Assembly: GCA_900769325.1 (NCBI GenBank)
Contig: CAAGGF010000135.1
Span: 1 to 16,673 of the forward strand
DNA: 16,673 nt
Direction of reading: 5' to 3'
From: Spirochaetia bacterium
GTDB lineage: Bacteria; Spirochaetota; Spirochaetia; Treponematales; Treponemataceae
Positions 5,959-12,839 of the stretch are shown here, piece after piece; positions within the stretch are counted from its first letter, which is position 1, and each line of letters begins with the position of its first letter. The notes under the pieces are model-generated. The model was not told the origin of the DNA. It saw only the letters and a program-made list of their open reading frames with translations, and ran no database searches. The position numbers were made by a program, and so were the translations under genes.

Positions 5959-6831
5959 TTATAGAAAAATTATTCCAAGAATTCCAAGCGGAATCAGATA
6001 GCAGGCGAAAAATTCGAGTTTTCCTTTTTTGATGATTTTCATGAGAAATGTAAGAGCAAGGTAGCCGAATACGAATGCTGAAATGCTTCCTGCGATTATT
6101 GCGGCGATGCTGAGAGTTTGTTCTGTTTTTATTTCAAGAAAATCTTTTAATTCAAGGACGAATGCTCCTAAAATTGCAGGAATAGAAATTATGAATGAAA
6201 ATTCGCCGGCTGTTTCTCTTTTTACGCCTGAGAGCTGTGCACCTGCAATTGTTGAACCTGAGCGGCTGATTCCCGGAAGAGTTCCAAAGCCCTGCATGAT
6301 TCCGATTATTACAGCCTGAACTGGCGAAATTCCTTTTTGCTGTCGGAGTTCTTTTTTTTGCGTCATCGTTTTTGCACTGAATTTTTCTAAAAGTGAAGAA
6401 AAAATTAAAAGGAGAGCCGTGACGATAAATCCTATGCAGGTAACTTTAATGCTGATTTGGTCGTCGTCGATGAGTTTTTTTGTGAAAATGCCGATTACTC
6501 CCGTGACGAGCGTTGAAATTAATACGGCGATGATTGCTTTTCTTCCGCGCTCGTCTGTTCCTGAAATGTAATCTGTTTCGTCAATTTGTTCAGGCTGCGG
6601 TTTTCTAAAAATCCAGCGGTAGAGAACGCAGAAAAGATTTGCAATTTTTTTTCTGAAAAAGATGCAGACTGCAAGAAGCGTTGCAACATGAAGAATTATG
6701 TCGTAGAGAAGGGGAACTTCGTCTAACTGAAAAAGTTTTTGAACGACTTGAAGATGTCCGCTTGAAGAAATTGGAAGGAATTCAGCAATTCCCTGAATCA
6801 GACCAAGAATTATACTTTGAAAAACTGTCAT
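5959..6831 (-). CDS. uppP: Undecaprenyl-diphosphatase UppP (BacA)
   Basis: This membrane protein dephosphorylates undecaprenyl diphosphate, recycling the lipid carrier for peptidoglycan and other surface polymers; the family confers bacitracin tolerance. The start at 6831 (290 residues) is chosen because GGGAG lies 5 nt upstream; the in-frame ATG at 6843 would place that Shine-Dalgarno inside the gene. Motif 1 is LIQGIAEFLPISSSGH (Gln13, Glu17, Ser24, His26), using the Q form of the family's (E/Q)xxxE. Motif 2 is GTLPGISRSGSTI with Arg190. Several hydrophobic segments follow as in the family. A 73-nt gap separates it from the upstream phosphohexomutase and holds an element shared with the TSCPD leader. 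Confidence 0.95.
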   Translation of the reverse strand: MTVFQSIILGLIQGIAEFLPISSSGHLQVVQKLFQLDEVPLLYDIILHVATLLAVCIFFRKKIANLFCVLYRWIFRKPQPEQIDETDYISGTDERGRKAIIAVLISTLVTGVIGIFTKKLIDDDQISIKVTCIGFIVTALLLIFSSLLEKFSAKTMTQKKELRQQKGISPVQAVIIGIMQGFGTLPGISRSGSTIAGAQLSGVKRETAGEFSFIISIPAILGAFVLELKDFLEIKTEQTLSIAAIIAGSISAFVFGYLALTFLMKIIKKGKLEFFACYLIPLGILGIIFL

Positions 6832-6868
6832 TTTATCTCCCATAAAAAATGCGGAAGTTGATGAAAAA

Positions 6869-6912
6869 TTTGCAACGCAAACTATATTTTAGGTAAAAAT
6901 CACGCTATTTTA
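6869..6912 (-). promoter_or_regulatory. Shared three-block element, uppP copy
   Basis: Reading the minus strand, TAAAATAGCGTG (6912-6901), ACCTAAA within 6895-6888, and GTTTGCGTTGCAAA (6882-6869) match in order the element at 12081-12123. The first block contains the TAG stop of the phosphohexomutase gene. The last block can form a short hairpin (GTTTGC, loop GTT, GCAAAT, with one G-T pair). After a further 28 nt both leaders carry TTTTTATGGGAG and then ATAAAATG or a close variant. The role is unknown. Confidence 0.6.
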
Positions 6913-8425
6913 AGCAGGATGTGTCAAGAAATTCGAAACCGTCTGTGAGGTTCTGTGCGATTTTGATTAATTTTTGTAAATCGCCTTTGTTTTCAGATTC
7001 GATGTTCATTGGCATAACCGGGTCGTGGAGGCTCATTCTTAAAAGAATCCAGCCTTTTGCGTTTTCGTCGTTGAAAGAAATTCTGACTCCTTCAAAACTT
7101 TCTGGGAGAATGTAATTTTTTTCCTGAGCGCGTTTTTTGAAAGTTTCAAGGACTTTTGTTCCGTATTCTTTGAAATTTTCGCAGGTGATTTTAAATCGGA
7201 ATTCGCCTTCTTCGACAAGCGGAGGAAGTTTTTCGATTAAACTTGAAAGAGTTTTGTTCTGTTTTGATGCTTTTGCGAGTGCGATGATTAGTTTTACGGC
7301 AAGATAAGCACCGTCGTCAAGATAATAATTTTCTTTTAAAGCTCCGTGCCCTGAAGTTTCCATGGCGAGCGGACAGATAATTCCGTTTTGGTTTAATTCT
7401 TTTTGCTTGTTGATGACATTTTTGTAGCCGCGCATGTAGCGAAGGTGCTTGAGATTTAAAACTTTTTCAAGGAAGAATGTGAGTCGGTCTGAAGTAACGC
7501 TGTCTGTAACGATTGTGCTTTCCGGGTAATCTGGTGCAAGAATTGCTGAAATCATTGCAATAATTGAATCGCGGTTTACTTCGGTTCCGTCTGAAAGAAC
7601 TGCACTCATTCTGTCTACATCAGTGTCAAAAATCAGTCCTAAATCCGCTTTGTTTTTTACTGTTGTATCCTGAATGGCTTTCATCGCCTGTTTGTTTTCA
7701 GGGTTTGGAATGTGGTTTGGAAAAGAGCCGTCTGGGTTTAAAAACTGACTTCCTGTTGTGTCTGCACCGAGCGGTTCAAGAATTTCTGATACGAAAAATC
7801 CTGATGCACCGTTTCCTGAATCTACAACGATTTTTAGACCTGAAAGAGGTTTTTGTTCTTGTGTAGAATTTAATGCCGTGCAGATTGAATTTTTTAAGTG
7901 GTTTGCGTACAAATCGATTAAATCAAAAATTTTGCTGTCGTTTATGCTGGCGTTTTTGTTTTGTTCTGCATTTTGAGAGTCTGCGAGCGCAAGAATTTGC
8001 GTTATGTCTTCGTGCTCAAGTCCGCCGTCTTTGTCAAAGAATTTAATTCCGTTTCTGTTGAATGGAAGATGGCTTGCAGTAATCATTATTGAACCGTCGA
8101 ATTTTGTCTGCGGAAAAACGATTGACATAAACATTGCAGGCGTTGTTGCCATTCCGCAGCGAACGACTTTTATTCCGTTTGAAAGTAACGCTTTTGTGAT
8201 TGCAATTTCAAGTTTTGGACCTGAAAGCCTTGAGTCGCGTCCGATTCCGACTGTGAGGTCTTGGCAAGGTTTACCAGTTTTTTTGCTGAGCCAGATTGCA
8301 AATGCACCGCCGATTTTTAAGCAGGCTTCTTCTGTAAGGTTGATTTCTTCGCCTTCTACTCCGCTGAGTGCAATTCCGCGGATGTCGCTTCCGTTTTGTA
8401 ATTTCAATAATTCTTCTTTTGTCAT
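6905..8425 (-). CDS. Phosphomannomutase/phosphoglucomutase family
   Basis: This 506-residue cytoplasmic alpha-D-phosphohexomutase interconverts hexose 6- and 1-phosphates for sugar-nucleotide synthesis. All four domain signatures are visible: the phosphoserine loop ITASHLPFNRNGIKF with catalytic Ser118, the Mg2+ site DTDVDR (267-272), the sugar-recognition loop METSGHGAL (355-363), and the phosphate-binding stretch RMSLHDPVMPMNIE (463-476). Mannose versus glucose specificity cannot be set by eye; the ETSGH loop in place of GEQSGH is compatible with either. The start at 8425 lies 6 nt from a TATAAT box with no Shine-Dalgarno. uppP and the UPF0210 gene follow on the same strand. The stop codon falls within the shared three-block element. 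Confidence 0.93.
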   Translation of the reverse strand: MTKEELLKLQNGSDIRGIALSGVEGEEINLTEEACLKIGGAFAIWLSKKTGKPCQDLTVGIGRDSRLSGPKLEIAITKALLSNGIKVVRCGMATTPAMFMSIVFPQTKFDGSIMITASHLPFNRNGIKFFDKDGGLEHEDITQILALADSQNAEQNKNASINDSKIFDLIDLYANHLKNSICTALNSTQEQKPLSGLKIVVDSGNGASGFFVSEILEPLGADTTGSQFLNPDGSFPNHIPNPENKQAMKAIQDTTVKNKADLGLIFDTDVDRMSAVLSDGTEVNRDSIIAMISAILAPDYPESTIVTDSVTSDRLTFFLEKVLNLKHLRYMRGYKNVINKQKELNQNGIICPLAMETSGHGALKENYYLDDGAYLAVKLIIALAKASKQNKTLSSLIEKLPPLVEEGEFRFKITCENFKEYGTKVLETFKKRAQEKNYILPESFEGVRISFNDENAKGWILLRMSLHDPVMPMNIESENKGDLQKLIKIAQNLTDGFEFLDTSCLK

Positions 8426-8431
8426 AAAAAT

Positions 8432-8460
8432 ATTATACTCGTTTACAGAAAGTTAGTCTA
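8432..8460 (-). promoter_or_regulatory. Phosphohexomutase promoter
   Basis: On the minus strand TAGACT (8460-8455) and TATAAT (8437-8432) are separated by 17 nt. The -10 box ends only 6 nt from the ATG at 8425, so the transcript should start at or almost at the start codon. Confidence 0.65.
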
Positions 8461-8493
8461 TGAAGGGGAAAAATTTTGATTTTTTGTGTTAAA

Positions 8494-8499
8494 TATAAT
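8494..8499 (+). promoter_or_regulatory. -10 box of SpoIIE-type phosphatase gene
   Basis: TATAAT lies 13 nt ahead of the ATG at 8513. No convincing -35 hexamer and no Shine-Dalgarno sequence are seen. The promoter diverges from that of the phosphohexomutase. Confidence 0.45.
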
Positions 8500-8512
8500 A
8501 GAATAAAAGAAT

Positions 8513-10633
8513 ATGCGGGATTTTTTTTTACGGAACAAGAAGATTTTTATTTGCGTCGCGTTAGTTTTAATCAATATTTTTAACGGAATTATCGTAAAAG
8601 TTCTCTACGATTTTACAAATCCTGATGAAAAAGTTTATTATCTTCCAGAAGAATTTTACTGGGCACCGACTGATTCAGAAAGCGATACAGTGCCTTCCAA
8701 TGCAGAATTTCAAAAAATCGAGAATTTTAAGCGCGGAAATCTTCCCGGAAAAGAAAAACAGAATTCTTTCGTGTGGGTCAAAATCGAATTTCAAATTCCT
8801 GAAAAATATAAAAATAAAGAACTTGGTCTTGTAATTCCGTATTTGTCTCTTGCAGAAAAAGCGTGGGTTAACGGTCAGTTTGCAGGTTCTTATGGAAAAT
8901 TTCCGCCAAATGAAAGTTCTGCGCATTTTCAGGCTCATTATTTTCTTTTGCCACAAAAAGATTTAAATCAAAATGGAAAGAATATTTTTCTTATGAAAGT
9001 TTTTGTTCAGGGGAAAGGTGCTATTTCGAATAAAATTTTTATTTCAGATTCTGAATACGCTTTTCAACGGGCAAACGATATTACTTTCATGAATTCAAAA
9101 GTTTACATGATGTTTGTGGGCGGAATGTTTTCGGCATTTTTGATTTTTCTGTCGATTTTTCTGTTTAACAAAAAATGCCGCGAATATCTGGACTTTTCGA
9201 TGATGAATCTTTGTTCAATTGGTTTTATTCTTTCGTTTTTTGCTTCTGACCTTCCGCTTTACACGAGTATGTGTATTCCGAATTTGATTTTTTTCAAATT
9301 TAGTTTTTGCATTTGCGCACTTCTTTCAGTTTTTTTTACTTCGTCGTTTCTCGTTTCGTTTTTTGGTGAAAAAGAAAATTCTGTCGTTTTTAAAATAAGA
9401 CTTGTTCTGCTTTTTGTTGAAATTTTTCTGATTGCGTCGTCTTCTGATTTCTGGCAGCTTCAGACTTCAATAAAAGTGTGTCTTGTCCTTTGCGTACTTT
9501 CGATGATTTACGGAATTTGCTTTCCGTTCAGGAAATTTTTTCAGAAAGAAAAGCGAAAGAGTGCGGTAATTCTGGTGATTGCGTTTTTTCCGTCGGTATG
9601 TTCGTTCTTATTTGATTTTGTGAATAAATTTATTTTAGGCGACTTGCTTTTTCCTTTTACTTCAGTTTTTGGCTGGCAGATTACGATTGTAATTTTTCTT
9701 CTTTTGCTCGGCTATCAGTATGGAAAACTTCATCTTAATGCTGAAAAAGCCAACATTACTCTTGAAGACGAAGTTCGGAAAAAAACTCAGCGTTTAATAG
9801 AAATAAATTCCCAGCTTGAAACTGAAAGAAGTAAAACTTCGATTGAACTTGATCTTGCTTCGAGTATGCAGAAAAAAATTCTTCCAAAACCGGAAAAAAG
9901 TTTTATGGGCTGGGATGTCGCAATTCTGTATGAGCCGCTTCAAAAAGTTTCCGGGGATTTGTACGATTATTTTGACTTAAACGGAAAATTAAACGGTCTT
10001 TCGCTTTTTGATATTTCGGGGCACGGAATTTCTGCGAGTATGATAAGCGTCATGGCAAAAAATGTAATCAGGCGGAATTTTGTACGGGGACATGCGCTTG
10101 AAGATTCGCCTTCAAAAATTCTTTCAAAAATCAGCCGTGAAATCGCAGAAGAAAAAGGAGAAGTTGACAATTATCTTACGGGAATCATCATGACGATAGA
10201 TTCTTTTACGCGCACTGACGAATGTGAAATTCATATTGCAAACGGCGGACATCCTTATCCGATTTTGTTCCGTGCATCTCAGGAAAAGGCTGAAGAAATT
10301 CTTCCTGACAATCTGGAAAATCAGTTCGGGGCAATTGGAATCCGGGATTTTGACACTTCTTTCCCGACTGTAGATTTTTTTATGGCAATTGACGATGTTT
10401 TGGTTCTTTTTACGGACGGCGTTACTGAATCTGAAAATGTGATGAAAATTCAGTTTGGAAAGCACAGGTTGAAAGCGGCAATTGTTGAAAACGCATCAAA
10501 ATCTCCAAAAGAAATTGCTCAGGCGATTCGGGAATCTCTTCGCGAATATATGAAACCGCTTGAAGTCAGCGATGATATAACGATTGTCGTAATGAAGAGG
10601 GTAAGTTCGAGTGACTTTATTGAAGAAATTTAA
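8513..10633 (+). CDS. 7TM sensor with SpoIIE-type PP2C phosphatase
   Basis: The 706-residue protein is an integral-membrane receptor phosphatase. Residues 12-30 are a membrane anchor. Residues 35-190 are a predicted extracytoplasmic beta-rich domain (FVWVKIEFQIP, IPYLSLAEKAWVNGQ) like the sensor domains of 7TMR-DISM proteins. Seven hydrophobic spans follow from about 197 to 404. A coiled coil (about 407-445) leads to a PP2C/SpoIIE domain (450-695) with the metal-binding residues intact: GDLYDY (Asp482), FDISGHG (Asp500), ANGGHP, FTDGVTE (Asp635) and SDDIT (Asp687/688). Such enzymes usually dephosphorylate anti-anti-sigma factors or similar STAS partners; none is in the window. Its last 23 nt overlap the start of the peptidase lipoprotein gene, implying coupled expression. 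Confidence 0.93.
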   Translation: MRDFFLRNKKIFICVALVLINIFNGIIVKVLYDFTNPDEKVYYLPEEFYWAPTDSESDTVPSNAEFQKIENFKRGNLPGKEKQNSFVWVKIEFQIPEKYKNKELGLVIPYLSLAEKAWVNGQFAGSYGKFPPNESSAHFQAHYFLLPQKDLNQNGKNIFLMKVFVQGKGAISNKIFISDSEYAFQRANDITFMNSKVYMMFVGGMFSAFLIFLSIFLFNKKCREYLDFSMMNLCSIGFILSFFASDLPLYTSMCIPNLIFFKFSFCICALLSVFFTSSFLVSFFGEKENSVVFKIRLVLLFVEIFLIASSSDFWQLQTSIKVCLVLCVLSMIYGICFPFRKFFQKEKRKSAVILVIAFFPSVCSFLFDFVNKFILGDLLFPFTSVFGWQITIVIFLLLLGYQYGKLHLNAEKANITLEDEVRKKTQRLIEINSQLETERSKTSIELDLASSMQKKILPKPEKSFMGWDVAILYEPLQKVSGDLYDYFDLNGKLNGLSLFDISGHGISASMISVMAKNVIRRNFVRGHALEDSPSKILSKISREIAEEKGEVDNYLTGIIMTIDSFTRTDECEIHIANGGHPYPILFRASQEKAEEILPDNLENQFGAIGIRDFDTSFPTVDFFMAIDDVLVLFTDGVTESENVMKIQFGKHRLKAAIVENASKSPKEIAQAIRESLREYMKPLEVSDDITIVVMKRVSSSDFIEEI

Positions 10634-12062
10634 ACTACTTCAAATTTTTATCGTTTCAGCAGTTTTATTTTCTCTTTTTTCTTGCCGCGGAATTTTTACT
10701 GACCCGGAGTCAAATGAATTTTCAAACGATTCTGAATTTCTTTACATGATGTACCTTGCAGGCGATACTTCTTCAGGAAATTTAGGAAGTGCCCTGCAGA
10801 AAAATATCAACGATTTGGTTTCTGCTTTAAAAAAATCTTCGCTTGCACTGAATGTTCGCAATGTCAATGTGATTGTTTTTGCAGATTTCACAGGAAAATC
10901 AAAAATCCTCTGTGCAAATTATCCGTATTTTGTTTTGAAAGATATTTCAGAAGAAGCTGAATTTATCAACGAAGATTGCAATTCAGGTGATATTCTGACG
11001 CTCGGAAAATTTTTGAAATTTGCAAATAAACGCTTTTCCGCAGAAAAAAAGATTTTAACAATCGGTTCGCATGGTTCAGGAATTTTCGGTACAAAAAAAG
11101 ATGATGAAAATCCATTTGAAACATCGCTTTCTTACCGTTCGATTTGCCCTGATAATGATTCTTCAAGTTCAAAAAATATGATGTGGATTTTAGAAAGTCA
11201 GCTTCCGTACGCGTTCGATTATGCAGGTTTTAAAGATTCTGAAAAACTTGATTTGCTTCACCTCGATTTGTGCTTAGAAGGCGGAATTGAAGTCGCTTAC
11301 GAAATTCGAAAAAATGTAAAATATTTTCTTGCATCCCCGGAACAAATTCTGGCTGCAGGTTTTCCGTATTCTAAAAGTGAATCTCTTTTTGCCCGCGGAA
11401 CTTCAATCGAAGATTTTGGCATTTCGTGCGTTGAGATTTATTCAAATCAAAATTATCAGGGAGGTGGCTGGTATAATACGCTGACTTTTGCATCGCTTGA
11501 AGAATCTTCTATGGAAGAATTAAAAAATTCAGTGAACGCACTTTCAGATTATCTTTCTGATTCTGAAAAAGACGGATATTTTGACCGGCTTTCGTATATA
11601 AAAAAGAATTTTTTTGGAACTTCGTTGACTTATTTTCCTGGAAAATACATCCGCTACGACGGAAATTATGCGTATATGTACGATTTTGGATTTTTTATAG
11701 AAAAATTATTAAAAGAATACGCTGAACCAAATCAGAATTTGGAACTTCAAAATTTGTGCAGAAAAGTTCTTTCGTCGCTTGAAAAAATTATAATTTCTTC
11801 ATGGCGTGAAAAAATTCACGGTTCATCTGAAAATCTTTATGATGATTTTTCCGGAAATTATTACGGGCTTTCGATTGCAGTAAAAGCGGTTCCTGTGAAA
11901 GTTTCAAATTCTGTAAATAAATATCTTTCGGAATATCTAAAAAAAGAAGGTGCTAACTCAGGATATTATTTATTAAATCCGTATTATTCTTCGGAATTCA
12001 GTTTTAAAAACGATACTTCATGGAAAAATTTTCTTTCGGTTTTATATCCGGAAGATTTTTAA
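10611..12062 (+). CDS. Clostripain-family (C11) peptidase lipoprotein
   Basis: The 483-residue product carries a lipoprotein signal ending VLFSLFSC (Cys25) and a peptidase C11 domain. The catalytic pair is His154 in TIGSHGSG and Cys221 in DLCLEGGIEVAYE, matching clostripain's SHG and DxCLxGxVEVAY blocks. Family members cleave after basic residues and usually mature by self-cleavage. It is probably tethered to a membrane facing the periplasm or outside. The start is GTG at 10611 with GAGGG 9 nt upstream; a TTG at 10620 would give a tidier MKKFKLL signal but has weaker initiation context. Either start lies inside the upstream phosphatase gene, so the two are coupled. Substrate is unknown. Confidence 0.88.
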   Translation: MTLLKKFKLLQIFIVSAVLFSLFSCRGIFTDPESNEFSNDSEFLYMMYLAGDTSSGNLGSALQKNINDLVSALKKSSLALNVRNVNVIVFADFTGKSKILCANYPYFVLKDISEEAEFINEDCNSGDILTLGKFLKFANKRFSAEKKILTIGSHGSGIFGTKKDDENPFETSLSYRSICPDNDSSSSKNMMWILESQLPYAFDYAGFKDSEKLDLLHLDLCLEGGIEVAYEIRKNVKYFLASPEQILAAGFPYSKSESLFARGTSIEDFGISCVEIYSNQNYQGGGWYNTLTFASLEESSMEELKNSVNALSDYLSDSEKDGYFDRLSYIKKNFFGTSLTYFPGKYIRYDGNYAYMYDFGFFIEKLLKEYAEPNQNLELQNLCRKVLSSLEKIIISSWREKIHGSSENLYDDFSGNYYGLSIAVKAVPVKVSNSVNKYLSEYLKKEGANSGYYLLNPYYSSEFSFKNDTSWKNFLSVLYPEDF

Positions 12063-12080
12063 ATATTTTTATAAAACCAC

Positions 12081-12126
12081 TAAAATAGCGTGGCTTTATC
12101 TTACCTAAAGTTTGCGTTGCAAACTT
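12081..12126 (+). promoter_or_regulatory. Shared three-block element, TSCPD copy
   Basis: TAAAATAGCGTG (12081-12092), TTACCTAAA (12101-12109) and GTTTGCGTTGCAAA (12110-12123) repeat the element ahead of uppP. Here the third block is extended to a perfect 8-bp hairpin, AAGTTTGC / GCAAACTT with loop GTT (12108-12126). The first block is also part of a short CCAC/GTGG hairpin (12077-12093), which may double as the transcript end of the peptidase gene. Confidence 0.6.
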
Positions 12127-12137
12127 ATTATTGAACT

Positions 12138-12165
12138 GCTGTTCCTCATTACATTACGGAACAGC
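12138..12165 (+). other. Leader hairpin 2 of TSCPD gene
   Basis: GCTGTTCC (12138-12145) pairs perfectly with GGAACAGC (12158-12165) across a 12-nt loop. The hairpin lies between the shared element and the attenuator-like hairpin. Confidence 0.6.
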
Positions 12166-12166
12166 G

Positions 12167-12209
12167 TAAAAAGTCAATCGATTGTTGAAACAATCTTCTT
12201 GACTTTTTA
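12167..12209 (+). terminator. Attenuator-like hairpin before TSCPD gene
   Basis: TAAAAAGTCAA (12167-12177) pairs perfectly over 11 bp with TTGACTTTTTA (12199-12209), and an inner 5-bp stem GATTG/CAATC (12180-12195) tops it. The descending arm ends in a T5 tract, the form of an intrinsic terminator. The next bases are the Shine-Dalgarno GGGAGG (12211-12216). It could act as a transcriptional attenuator or hold back ribosome access; it may equally be the terminator of the upstream peptidase gene. Confidence 0.55.
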
Positions 12210-12223
12210 TGGGAGGAATAAAA

Positions 12224-12475
12224 ATGAAAGACGGAAAACATTCTTTTGAAACGAGAGGAGTTTGTGCACGCGTAATTTCTTTTGAAAGCAAGAACGATGT
12301 GATTACAAACATTCAGTTTACAGGCGGTTGTAACGGAAATTTAAAAATGATTTCAAAACTTTTAGACGGAATGACAAGCCAAGAAATTGCTGCAAAATGT
12401 TCGGGAAATATTTGCGGAATGCGTGGAACAAGCTGTGCTGACCAACTTGCCCGTGCCATGAAAGTTGTTGAATAA
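12224..12475 (+). CDS. TSCPD-domain protein (TIGR03905-like)
   Basis: This 83-residue protein consists of one TSCPD domain, a module also found at the C-terminus of B12-dependent ribonucleotide reductases (NrdJ) and as free small proteins of unknown activity. The family blocks are FTGGCNGN (32-39) and CGMRGTSCADQLA (64-76). Cys36, Cys64 and Cys71 are candidates for metal or redox chemistry. The ATG at 12224 is chosen because GGGAGG lies 7 nt upstream; the in-frame ATG at 12209 would precede that site and overlap the leader hairpin. The gene has an unusually long structured leader and no partner gene on the same strand; the next gene converges 6 bp away. A nucleotide-metabolism role is only an inference. 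Confidence 0.88.
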   Translation: MKDGKHSFETRGVCARVISFESKNDVITNIQFTGGCNGNLKMISKLLDGMTSQEIAAKCSGNICGMRGTSCADQLARAMKVVE

Positions 12476-12481
12476 GATTTT

Positions 12482-12829
12482 TCATTCAAATTCAAAAATT
12501 TCTTTTGTATCGGAAAGAAAAATCCAGAAAGTGCTGTAACGCGGAATGAGGGTTTCATCGTCGGCATAAAAAATTTTGTCGGTGATGACTTTGAGCCACA
12601 TTCCGTTTTCATTGCAGAACATTTCTCGCCTGCCTTTTTCCAGAACAGTTAATTTTACTCCGCCTTCGTGATTGAGCGAGCGGTATTTAAACGGCACTGA
12701 AAAATCCGGCTTTTCGTAGAACAAAACATTTCCCATTAAGCAGAAAGAATTCTGTTCGTTGATTTGCGGACGGGAAAAAATTTCAAACAGAGAGAAAAAA
12801 AACGCTGCAAAAAATATAATTTTCTTCAT
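12482..12829 (-). CDS. Small exported protein, possibly SH3-like
   Basis: The 115-residue product starts with a signal peptide, MKKIIFFAAFFFSLFEIFS, likely cleaved near residue 19; there is no lipobox cysteine. The mature part of about 96 residues has short beta-like segments, including GVKLTVLEKGRREMFCNENGMWLKVIT (about 57-83), which by eye resembles a bacterial SH3 module (a turn followed by WxKV). I do not recognise it as a specific family. It starts 10 nt after the stop of the Fn3/SUMF1 lipoprotein gene, with no Shine-Dalgarno of its own, so it is probably expressed by coupling to that gene. The function may be envelope binding. Confidence 0.68.
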   Translation of the reverse strand: MKKIIFFAAFFFSLFEIFSRPQINEQNSFCLMGNVLFYEKPDFSVPFKYRSLNHEGGVKLTVLEKGRREMFCNENGMWLKVITDKIFYADDETLIPRYSTFWIFLSDTKEIFEFE

Positions 12830-12839
12830 TTATAATCTT

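Noticed and set aside
6792..6795. Loss of a catalytic glutamate in UppP (Gln13 where E. coli has Glu).
   Set aside because: The family motif is (E/Q)xxxE, so Gln at this place is normal.
7564..8456. Plus-strand open frames opposite the phosphohexomutase gene.
   Set aside because: The minus-strand frame has all four family signatures, and the opposite frames show no recognisable features or start signals.
9967..10465. Antisense open frames inside the SpoIIE-type phosphatase gene.
   Set aside because: They lie opposite strongly conserved PP2C motifs, lack ribosome sites and have unlikely compositions; they reflect codon bias on the other strand.
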